A DNA stretch of 16,676 nucleotides, taken from contig JBDLRH010000023.1 in the NCBI GenBank assembly GCA_039800165.1, forward strand, positions 1 through 16,676. The letters are read 5' to 3'. The position numbers were made by a program, and so were the translations under genes. This document shows, one piece after another, positions 10,228-16,676 of the stretch. The notes beneath the pieces are model-generated. The model searched no databases. It saw nothing but the letters and a program-made list of their open reading frames with translations, and had not been told where the DNA came from. The DNA comes from JBDLRH01 sp039800165 (GTDB lineage: Bacteria; Pseudomonadota; Gammaproteobacteria; Burkholderiales; Burkholderiaceae_C). Numbering within the stretch: position 1 is the first letter of the stretch; each line of letters starts with the position of its first letter.

Positions 10228-11109
10228 ATGCTGGACATCCGCTTGCGCCACGGCCAGGCCGTGTGGCTGATGCTGCTGGTGACCATGATGTGGTCGATCG
10301 CCGGCGTGGTCACGCGCCACCTGGAGTTCGCGCGCAGCTTCGAAATCACCTTCTGGCGCAGCTTCTTCACCATGGTCTCGCTGGCGGTGCTGTTGCCGCT
10401 GTTCCAGGGCGCTGCGGTGTGGCGCAAGTTCACGACGCGCAGCGTCTCGTTCTGGGTGTCGGGTGTGTGCTGGTGCGTGATGTTCACCGCCTTCATGGTG
10501 GCGCTGACGCTCACCGCCGTGGCGAATGTGCTGGTGACGCTGGCGCTCGGGCCGCTGATGACCGCCATCGTGGCGCGCATCTTCATCGGCCACCGCATCG
10601 CGCTGCGCACCGGCGCGGCCATCGCCGCAGCAGGCGGCGGCATCGCCTGGATGTATGCGGGCCAGGTGGGTGGCGGCCAGTGGGCGGGGACCCTGGTGGC
10701 CCTGTGCGTGCCGCTGGCAGGCGCAATCAACTGGACCGTGACGCAGCGCGCCCATGCCCGTGGGGTGGATGTGGATCTGGTCCCTGCGGTGATGGTCGGC
10801 GCGGTGCTGTCGTGCCTGCTCACGCTGCCGCTGGCGTTTCCGCTGCGGGCGTCGGCGCACGACATCGGTCTGCTCGCGGTGCTGGGGCTGTTTCAGCTGG
10901 CGATTCCGTGCGTGCTGTCGGTCATCTGTGCGCGGGTGCTCAAGGCGCCCGAGGTGTCGCTGCTTGCCTTGCTGGAGGTGATCTTCGGCATCTTCCTGGT
11001 GTGGCTGGGCGCTGGCGAGGCGCCCGAGGCACGCGTGCTGATCGGCGGTACCGTCGTCATCAGCGCGCTCGTCATCAATGAACTTCTGGCCTGGAGAGAG
11101 CGTTCATGA
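10228..11109 (+). CDS. EamA/DMT-superfamily membrane transporter, substrate unknown
   Basis: This 293-residue, very hydrophobic protein belongs to the drug/metabolite transporter superfamily. About ten membrane segments can be read, arranged as two EamA repeats (about 10-143 and 152-286). The first repeat has the typical start (WLMLLVTMMWSIAGVVTRHL) and the second ends in the family pattern LEVIFGIFLVWLGAGEAP followed by a final IGG-VVISALVINE helix. The family exports amino acids, nucleosides, drugs or compatible solutes, and the sequence does not say which. GGAG (10215-10218) lies 9 nt before the ATG. It follows typA by 23 nt with no terminator and overlaps the next gene by ATGA (11106-11109), so it may be a tail gene of the rimP operon. 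Confidence 0.9.
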   Translation: MLDIRLRHGQAVWLMLLVTMMWSIAGVVTRHLEFARSFEITFWRSFFTMVSLAVLLPLFQGAAVWRKFTTRSVSFWVSGVCWCVMFTAFMVALTLTAVANVLVTLALGPLMTAIVARIFIGHRIALRTGAAIAAAGGGIAWMYAGQVGGGQWAGTLVALCVPLAGAINWTVTQRAHARGVDVDLVPAVMVGAVLSCLLTLPLAFPLRASAHDIGLLAVLGLFQLAIPCVLSVICARVLKAPEVSLLALLEVIFGIFLVWLGAGEAPEARVLIGGTVVISALVINELLAWRERS

Positions 11110-12251
11110 ACGCGACGCATCCCACCTCATCCCCGTCGTCTGGCGATGCGCATGTGCTAACCGAAGTGCGGCACGGCGTGGGCTTGGTCACCTTGAACCG
11201 CGCCAAGGCGCTCAATGCGCTGTCGCTGGACATGATCCGCGCCCTGACCGATGCGCTGCTGCGCTGGCGCGGCGATGCCCAGGTGAGGCTGGTCGCGATC
11301 CGTGGCACCGGAAAGGAGGGGCCGTTCGGCGCCTTCTGTGCTGGGGGCGACATCCGGTTCTTTCATGAGGCCGCCCTTGCAGGCGATGCGCGGCTTGAGG
11401 ACTTCTTCACCGAGGAATACAGCCTCAACCACCTGATCCACACCTACCCGAAGCCCTATGTCGCCTTCATGGACGGCATCGTGATGGGCGGGGGCATGGG
11501 CTTGAGTCAGGGCGCGCGGCTGCGCATCGTGACCGAGCGGACCAAGATGGCGATGCCCGAGACCAACATCGGCCTGTTCCCGGACGTGGGCGGTGGCTAC
11601 TTCCTCAGCCGCTGCCCGGGCCACACCGGCGAGTACCTGGCGCTCACCGGGCAGGTGATCGGCGGCGCCGACGCCGTGGCGCTGGGCCTGGCCGACCGCT
11701 TTGTGCCATCGGGTGCGCTCGCTGCGCTCTGGGACGGCCTGGGGGCGGCAGGTGAAGACACCTGGGCGGCGCTGCAGTCGGCGGTGGATGCCAGTCCTGA
11801 TACTGATCGGCTGGGTGCCGGCGTGGCGCTGGCCGCGCACCGCGCGCACATCGACCGGCACTTTGCGCTGCCATCGGTGCGGGACATCGTCGCCTCGCTC
11901 GAGCGCGACACCAGCGAGTGGGCACACGGCGTGGCCGCGGTGCTGCGCAAGCGCTCGCCGCTGATGCTGCATGTGGTGCTGGAGCAGGTGCGCCGCGCGC
12001 GCAGCATGGGCCTGGCCGACGACCTGCGCATGGAGCGCGACCTGGTGCGCCATTGCTTTCACACCCGGCATCTGGGCCGCAGCGGCGCCGGCAGCGAAAC
12101 GGTGGAGGGCGTGCGCGCACTCGCCGTGGACAAAGACCATGCGCCGCGCTGGAACCCCGCACGCATCGAGGAGGTGACGCCAGAGATGGTGGCGCCGTTC
12201 TTTGCAAGCCCCTGGCCTGCGCACGCGCATCCGCTGCGCAGCCTGGCCTGA
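11106..12251 (+). CDS. Enoyl-CoA hydratase/isomerase family protein, probable 3-hydroxyisobutyryl-CoA hydrolase
   Basis: This is a 381-residue crotonase-fold protein. It has the CoA-binding and oxyanion-hole pattern AFCAGGDIR (77-84) and GIVMGGGMGLS (124-134). The catalytic region PETNIGLFPDVGGGYFL (151-167) puts acidic residues at Glu152 and Asp160. The FFTEEYSLN and KPYVAFMDGIVMGGG segments and the length (about 350-390, against about 260 for simple enoyl-CoA hydratases) fit the HIBCH branch, which hydrolyses 3-hydroxyisobutyryl-CoA in valine breakdown. No other valine-pathway gene is adjacent, so the exact substrate stays open; a generic acyl-CoA hydratase or hydrolase is the alternative. 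GGAG (11093-11096) lies 9 nt before the ATG, which overlaps the transporter stop. It converges on smpB with a 21-nt gap. Confidence 0.88.
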   Translation: MNATHPTSSPSSGDAHVLTEVRHGVGLVTLNRAKALNALSLDMIRALTDALLRWRGDAQVRLVAIRGTGKEGPFGAFCAGGDIRFFHEAALAGDARLEDFFTEEYSLNHLIHTYPKPYVAFMDGIVMGGGMGLSQGARLRIVTERTKMAMPETNIGLFPDVGGGYFLSRCPGHTGEYLALTGQVIGGADAVALGLADRFVPSGALAALWDGLGAAGEDTWAALQSAVDASPDTDRLGAGVALAAHRAHIDRHFALPSVRDIVASLERDTSEWAHGVAAVLRKRSPLMLHVVLEQVRRARSMGLADDLRMERDLVRHCFHTRHLGRSGAGSETVEGVRALAVDKDHAPRWNPARIEEVTPEMVAPFFASPWPAHAHPLRSLA

Positions 12252-12272
12252 GCCGGCTGCACGCCGCTGCGC

Positions 12273-12749
12273 CTAGCGGTGGCGCTGCTTCATCGCGCGC
12301 TCGACCTCGCGCTTGCCTTCGCGGTCCTTGATCGTGTCGCGCTTGTCGTGTTCGGCCTTGCCCTTGGCCAGCGCAATCTCGCACTTCACCCGGCCACCTT
12401 TCCAGTGCAGGTTCAGCGGTACCAGGGTGTAGCCCTTTTGCTCCACCTTGCCGATCAGGCGGCGGATTTCGTCCTTGTGCAGCAGCAGCTTGCGGGTGCG
12501 CTGCGATTCGGGGCTTACGTGCGTGGACGCCGTCTTGAGCGGATTGATCTGGCAGCCGATCAGGAACAGCTCGCCTTCGCGGATGACCACATAGCCATCG
12601 GTCAGCTGCACCTTGCCTTCGCGCAGCGCCTTGACCTCCCAGCCCTCCAGCACCATCCCCGCCTCGAAGCGCTCTTCGAAGAAATAGTTGAACGCCGCCT
12701 TCTTGTTGTCGGCGATGCGCGCAGGCGTGTCGGGTCGGGAGGAGGCCAT
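12273..12749 (-). CDS. smpB: SsrA (tmRNA)-binding protein SmpB
   Basis: SmpB partners tmRNA in trans-translation, rescuing stalled ribosomes and tagging truncated peptides. The chosen start gives 158 residues beginning MASSRPDTPARIADNKKAAF, like known SmpB. The OB-fold core is clear: NYFFEERFEAGMVLEGWEVK, LTDGYVVIREGELFLIG and KGYTLVPLNLHWKGGRVK. The basic C-terminal tail (KAEHDKRDTIKDREGKREVE... to RHR) is the part that enters the mRNA channel. An in-frame ATG at 12821 would add 24 residues with no family resemblance and was not chosen. No Shine-Dalgarno sequence precedes 12749; the message there reads CCTCCT instead, so initiation may be weak or unusual. The tmRNA gene itself is not in this window. 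Confidence 0.95.
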   Translation of the reverse strand: MASSRPDTPARIADNKKAAFNYFFEERFEAGMVLEGWEVKALREGKVQLTDGYVVIREGELFLIGCQINPLKTASTHVSPESQRTRKLLLHKDEIRRLIGKVEQKGYTLVPLNLHWKGGRVKCEIALAKGKAEHDKRDTIKDREGKREVERAMKQRHR

Positions 12750-12787
12750 GATGCAGGAGGGATGCGCACGGGCCGCGGTGGGCTTTC

Positions 12788-12793
12788 TACAAT
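12788..12793 (+). promoter_or_regulatory. Possible -10 element for ratA
   Basis: TACAAT resembles a sigma70 -10 box and would place a start near 12800, about 87 nt before ratA. No acceptable -35 hexamer is found 16-18 bp upstream, so this is a weak call made mainly because ratA needs a promoter in the smpB-ratA divergent gap. Confidence 0.3.
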
Positions 12794-12810
12794 TGCGCGC
12801 AGGGTGGCGG

Positions 12811-12816
12811 ATTCTA
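12811..12816 (-). promoter_or_regulatory. Possible -10 element for smpB
   Basis: On the minus strand this reads TAGAAT, a fair -10 match, giving a start near 12804 and a leader of about 55 nt for smpB. No good -35 is visible. If both this and the ratA -10 are real, the two divergent transcription units overlap by a few bases at their starts. Confidence 0.3.
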
Positions 12817-12886
12817 CGCACCGCGGCAACACGCGACGCGCGGCGCTCGCGGCTGCCGATCCACCCTTGCGCGCCGTCATCACAGC

Positions 12887-13327
12887 ATGAAGCATGTCCA
12901 CAAGTCCGTCCTGATCTGGTACAGCGCCGAAGAGATGTTTGCGCTGGTCACCGACGTGGGCAGCTACCCGAAGTTTCTGCCCTGGTGCGACCATGCGCAG
13001 GTGCTGGAACGCGCGCCCGACGGCATGACTGCCGAAGTCGGCATCTCCTTTGGCGGCGTGCGGCAGACCTTCACCACCCGCAACCAGCACGAGGCCGGCC
13101 GGCGTGTCAGTCTGGCGTTGGTGAAGGGCCCGTTTTCCAACCTCCACGGCGAGTGGCGCTTCACGCCGGTGGGCGCCGAAGGCGAGCGCGCCTGCCGGGT
13201 GGAACTCGACTTGCGCTATGGCTTCAGCAATGCGGCGCTGGCCACGCTGGTCGGGCCGGTGTTCGACCGCATCGCCGGCAGCCTGGTCGATGCCTTCGTC
13301 AAGCGGGCAGGGCAGGTCCATGGCTGA
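12887..13327 (+). CDS. ratA: RatA-family START/COQ10-like protein
   Basis: This 146-residue protein belongs to the polyketide-cyclase/START (SRPBCC) fold family shared by bacterial RatA and mitochondrial Coq10. Family marks are VLIWYSAEEMFALVTDVGSYPKFLPWC near the N-terminus, a central PFSNLHGEWRFTP, and the long C-terminal helix FDRIAGSLVDAFVKRA. E. coli RatA was reported to bind 50S subunits and block 70S formation, hence the toxin name, while Coq10 relatives bind ubiquinone. Sequence alone does not decide between a ribosomal and a quinone-lipid role. It diverges from smpB and overlaps the next gene by 8 nt, the same smpB/ratA/ratB neighbourhood as in E. coli. No clear ribosome-binding site precedes the ATG. 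Confidence 0.92.
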   Translation: MKHVHKSVLIWYSAEEMFALVTDVGSYPKFLPWCDHAQVLERAPDGMTAEVGISFGGVRQTFTTRNQHEAGRRVSLALVKGPFSNLHGEWRFTPVGAEGERACRVELDLRYGFSNAALATLVGPVFDRIAGSLVDAFVKRAGQVHG

Positions 13328-13670
13328 AGCGAACGCCTCGCTGCGGGTGGAGGTGATTCACTCGCCCGCGCCGCGGCAGGTGTGGCAGCGCGCGCTGAAG
13401 CTCCAGCCCGGCGCCACGGCCCTGGATGCACTGGTGTCTGCTGGCCTGTTCACGCAGTTCCCTGAACTGGCAGGGACTGCGCTGCAGGTGTCGTGCTGGG
13501 GCCGTCGCTGCAAGCCAGACCAACCGCTGCGCGATGGCGACCGCATCGAGGTGTGCCGTGCGCTGCGGGTCGACCCCAAGAAGGCGCGGCGCGAGCGCTT
13601 TGCGGCGCAGGGGGCGCGCACTGCCGGGCTGTTTGCGCGCCGCCGGCCGGGCGCCAAGGCCGGTTACTGA
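13320..13670 (+). CDS. ratB: RnfH-family ubiquitin-like protein (RatB)
   Basis: This 116-residue protein is of the RnfH/RatB family, which has a small beta-grasp (ubiquitin-like) fold. Family features are RVEVIHSPAPRQVWQRALKL at the N-terminus, a central GATALDALVSAGL, and the closing segment PLRDGDRIEVCRALRVDPK followed by an Arg-rich tail. The function is not settled. The name RatB came from its pairing with RatA as a possible antitoxin, but evidence for an antitoxin role is weak, and RnfH was first named from rnf clusters. The chosen ATG has an AGGGCAGG-type site just upstream and overlaps the ratA stop by 8 nt. Upstream in-frame starts lie inside ratA and were not used. Two Cys residues and a basic C-terminus are visible. 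Confidence 0.9.
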   Translation: MAEANASLRVEVIHSPAPRQVWQRALKLQPGATALDALVSAGLFTQFPELAGTALQVSCWGRRCKPDQPLRDGDRIEVCRALRVDPKKARRERFAAQGARTAGLFARRRPGAKAGY

Positions 13671-13673
13671 CGC

Positions 13674-13698
13674 TGCCGCGCCGCGCTCAGCCGCGGCA
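13674..13698. terminator. Possible shared hairpin between convergent ratB and the DUF4124 gene
   Basis: A perfect 7-bp inverted repeat, TGCCGCG (13674-13680) and CGCGGCA (13692-13698), with an 11-nt loop sits across the two convergent stop codons. There is no T tract on either side, so it does not meet the usual intrinsic-terminator form. It could slow polymerase or protect 3' ends. Confidence 0.3.
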
Positions 13699-14280
13699 CT
13701 CGGTTGCCAGCATCTGCTGCAGCCGCTGGAACTCCGCCGCGCGCTGCTCGTCGCTCATGAAGCCCATCTCGCCGTTGGGCATCGGTACGCGCATGCGCTG
13801 GCCTGACTGCAGCACGGTGATCGACTGGCGTACGCGGTTGCAGTTGTCCGCGCGCTGGGCAGCGGCACGGGCCTCTTCCTGCTTCACGCGGTCTTCCTCG
13901 GCCTTGCGGCGGGCGGCCTCGGCCTGTTCCTGTTCGCGCTTTCGGGCCTCCAGCGCCGGGTCGCGGCCGGGGCCGGATGCGGCAGCAGCGGGCACGGGCG
14001 CGGCAGCAGCCGGCGCGGCGCCAGGCGCTGACGCCGCCGTGTTGGCGCCCTGCGGCGCAGGGGCTCCGGCGGGTGCGTTGGCGGTGTTTGCCGACGGGTC
14101 GGGCCGAGGCCCGGGCTGGCGCAGCACGTTGCGCTCCGGGATGTCCGGTGGGGGCGGGCGGTCGCTGTAGACGCGTCGGCCCTGGGCATCCGTCCACATC
14201 CACTGCGCATGCGCCAGGCTGGCGCACAGGGCCAGCGCCACCGAGCCGGACACCAGCAAAAGACGAGAGACAGATTGCAT
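13687..14280 (-). CDS. Exported DUF4124-like protein with Ala/Pro linker and charged helix
   Basis: This 197-residue protein has a clear signal peptide (1-25, hydrophobic core SRLLLVSGSVALALCASLAHA, cleavage after AHA-25). The mature part opens with QWMWTDAQGRRVYSDRPPP, the short pattern of DUF4124 domains (about 26-47). A low-complexity Ala/Pro/Gly linker (about 60-105), a highly charged region that is probably coiled coil (about 108-145) and a C-terminal segment follow. The last part holds Cys147 and Cys195, which could form a disulfide in the periplasm. Function is unknown; DUF4124 proteins are common in Beta- and Gammaproteobacteria envelopes. It occupies the place next to ratB where E. 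coli has bamE, but shows no BamE lipobox or similarity that I can see. The ATG is the only start compatible with the signal peptide and has no ribosome-binding site. Confidence 0.85.
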   Translation of the reverse strand: MQSVSRLLLVSGSVALALCASLAHAQWMWTDAQGRRVYSDRPPPPDIPERNVLRQPGPRPDPSANTANAPAGAPAPQGANTAASAPGAAPAAAAPVPAAAASGPGRDPALEARKREQEQAEAARRKAEEDRVKQEEARAAAQRADNCNRVRQSITVLQSGQRMRVPMPNGEMGFMSDEQRAAEFQRLQQMLATECRG

Positions 14281-14287
14281 GTAGCAA

Positions 14288-14317
14288 AGTGTAGCGGCGA
14301 AGACCCCACGGGTACAA
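14288..14317 (-). promoter_or_regulatory. Predicted promoter of the DUF4124 gene (overlaps the guaB -10)
   Basis: On the minus strand, -35 TTGTAC (14317-14312) and -10 TACACT (14293-14288) are 18 bp apart. The predicted start is about 14281, directly next to the ATG at 14280, implying a leaderless or nearly leaderless message. Confidence 0.55.
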
Positions 14318-14318
14318 T
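14313..14318 (+). promoter_or_regulatory. Predicted -10 element of guaB
   Basis: TACAAT fits a sigma70 -10 box with a start near 14325, leaving a leader of about 14 nt that contains just the GGAG ribosome-binding site (14328-14331). The -35 region (about 14290-14295, TGTAGC) is poor, so an activator or other contacts may be needed. Five of its six bases (14313-14317) are shared with the minus-strand -35 of the DUF4124 gene. Confidence 0.5.
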
Positions 14319-14338
14319 TTTGCTTTTGGAGCCTGTTC

Positions 14339-15808
<1,470 letters not shown>

Positions 15809-15828
15809 GCCGCGCACCCACGCCCCCC

Positions 15829-16676
15829 ATGCAACACGACAAGATCTTGATCCTCGACTTCGGCTCGCAGGTCACCCAGCTGATCGCGCGCCGCGTGCGC
15901 GAGGCCCATGTCTACTGTGAGGTCCACCCTTGCGACGTGACCGACGACTGGGTGCGTCAGCACGCCGCCGACGGCAAGCTGCGCGGCGTGATCCTGTCAG
16001 GCAGCCACGCCAGCGTGTACGAGGAAACCACCGACAAGGCGCCGCAGTCGGTGTTCGAGCTCGGTGTACCGGTGCTGGGCATCTGCTACGGCATGCAGAC
16101 CATGGCGCAGCAGCTCGGCGGCAAGGTCGAAAGCGGCCACAAGCGCGAGTTCGGCTACGCCGAGGTGCGGGCGCGCGGCCACACCACGCTGCTCAAGGGC
16201 ATCGAGGACTTCCACACGCCCGAGGGCCACGGCATGCTCAAGGTGTGGATGAGCCACGGCGACAAGGTCACCGAAATGCCGCCTGGCTTCAAGCTGATGG
16301 CCTCCACGCCGAGCTGCCCGATCGCCGGCATGGCCGACGAGGCGCGGCGCTTCTACGCGTTGCAGTTCCATCCCGAAGTCACGCACACGGTGCAGGGCAG
16401 GGCGATGCTCGAGCGCTTCGTGCTCGAGATCTGCGCCGCCCAGCCCGACTGGGTGATGCGCGACCACGTGGCCGAGGCGGTGGAGGCGATCCGCGCGCAA
16501 GTGGGCGACGAAGAGGTCATCCTCGGCCTGTCCGGCGGCGTCGACTCGTCGGTGGCGGCTGCGCTCATCCACCGCGCCATCGGTGACCGGCTGACCTGCG
16601 TGTTTGTCGACCACGGCCTGCTGCGCCTGAACGAGGGCGACATGGTGATGGACATGTTCGCGGGCAAGCTGCACGC
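15829..16676 (+). CDS. guaA: GMP synthase (glutamine-hydrolysing), N-terminal part (3' truncated)
   Basis: GuaA aminates XMP to GMP using glutamine and ATP. The first 282 codons are visible and the frame stays open to the end of the window. The class I glutamine amidotransferase domain (about 5-200) has nucleophile Cys86 in LGICYGMQ and the His181/Glu183 pair in QFHPEV. The ATP-pyrophosphatase domain begins with the P-loop SGGVDSS (235-241) and VFVDHGLLR (258-266). The loop SGSHASVYEE (57-66) replaces the SGGPES-type loop of E. coli, a variant I associate with Betaproteobacteria. The ATG is 20 nt after guaB; no good Shine-Dalgarno sequence is seen in the C-rich gap, so coupling to guaB translation is possible. 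XMP made by GuaB is its substrate. Confidence 0.96.
   Translation, partial: MQHDKILILDFGSQVTQLIARRVREAHVYCEVHPCDVTDDWVRQHAADGKLRGVILSGSHASVYEETTDKAPQSVFELGVPVLGICYGMQTMAQQLGGKVESGHKREFGYAEVRARGHTTLLKGIEDFHTPEGHGMLKVWMSHGDKVTEMPPGFKLMASTPSCPIAGMADEARRFYALQFHPEVTHTVQGRAMLERFVLEICAAQPDWVMRDHVAEAVEAIRAQVGDEEVILGLSGGVDSSVAAALIHRAIGDRLTCVFVDHGLLRLNEGDMVMDMFAGKLH

Noticed and set aside
12262..12281. Weak hairpin between convergent enoyl-CoA hydratase-like gene and smpB
   Set aside because: The stem is about seven pairs including a G-U, partly inside smpB, with no T tract. It is too weak to call a terminator.
12750..12821. Upstream in-frame extension of smpB to an ATG at 12821
   Set aside because: The added 24 residues show no SmpB resemblance, and known SmpB proteins begin near the chosen start.

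Overview
This window is a GC-rich stretch of bacterial chromosome made almost entirely of core genes. The gene content, gene order and protein sequences point to a betaproteobacterium of the order Burkholderiales, probably near Comamonadaceae or the Rubrivivax/Leptothrix group. The taxonomy is an inference from remembered family features: a long RimP, a rimP-nusA-infB-rbfA-truB-typA order, an smpB/ratA/ratB/DUF4124/guaB/guaA order, and the SGSHASVYEE variant in GuaA. No mobile element, CRISPR array, rRNA, tRNA or prophage gene was found.

Region 1 (1-1930) is the end of an oligopeptide-type ABC importer operon: the C-terminus of a YejE-like permease, then a fused double-ATPase YejF-like protein, overlapping by ATGA. 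Region 2 (1931-2054) is a compact control region. It has a near-consensus sigma70 promoter (TTGCGA, 17 bp, TATAAT), and about 10 nt after the predicted transcription start comes a strong hairpin plus U8 tract. It therefore looks both like the terminator of the yej operon and like a transcriptional attenuator for the genes that follow.

Region 3 (2055-10204) is the translation/transcription operon rimP-nusA-infB-rbfA-truB-typA, tightly packed with ATGA overlaps at rbfA/truB and truB/typA. It couples 30S maturation (RimP, RbfA), transcription elongation and antitermination (NusA), initiation (IF2), tRNA modification (TruB) and a ribosome-assembly/stress GTPase (BipA/TypA). Unlike E. coli, no metY tRNA precedes it and rpsO-pnp do not follow it; typA does. 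Region 4 (10228-12251) continues on the same strand without a visible terminator. It holds an EamA/DMT-family transporter and a 3-hydroxyisobutyryl-CoA-hydrolase-like crotonase, again joined by ATGA.

Region 5 (12273-14280) contains smpB on the minus strand, diverging from ratA-ratB (a START/COQ10-like protein and an RnfH-family protein, overlapping by 8 nt). A minus-strand secreted DUF4124-like protein converges on ratB. Region 6 (14281-16676) is purine synthesis: guaB (IMP dehydrogenase), then the first 282 codons of guaA (GMP synthase), which runs off the window. The DUF4124 gene and guaB are divergent, and their predicted promoter elements overlap. The DUF4124 transcript may be leaderless.

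The most interesting signals are regulatory: the promoter-plus-terminator arrangement before rimP, and the overlapping divergent promoters between the DUF4124 gene and guaB. I did not find a convincing previously undescribed multi-gene system; the protein-coding content is conserved housekeeping.
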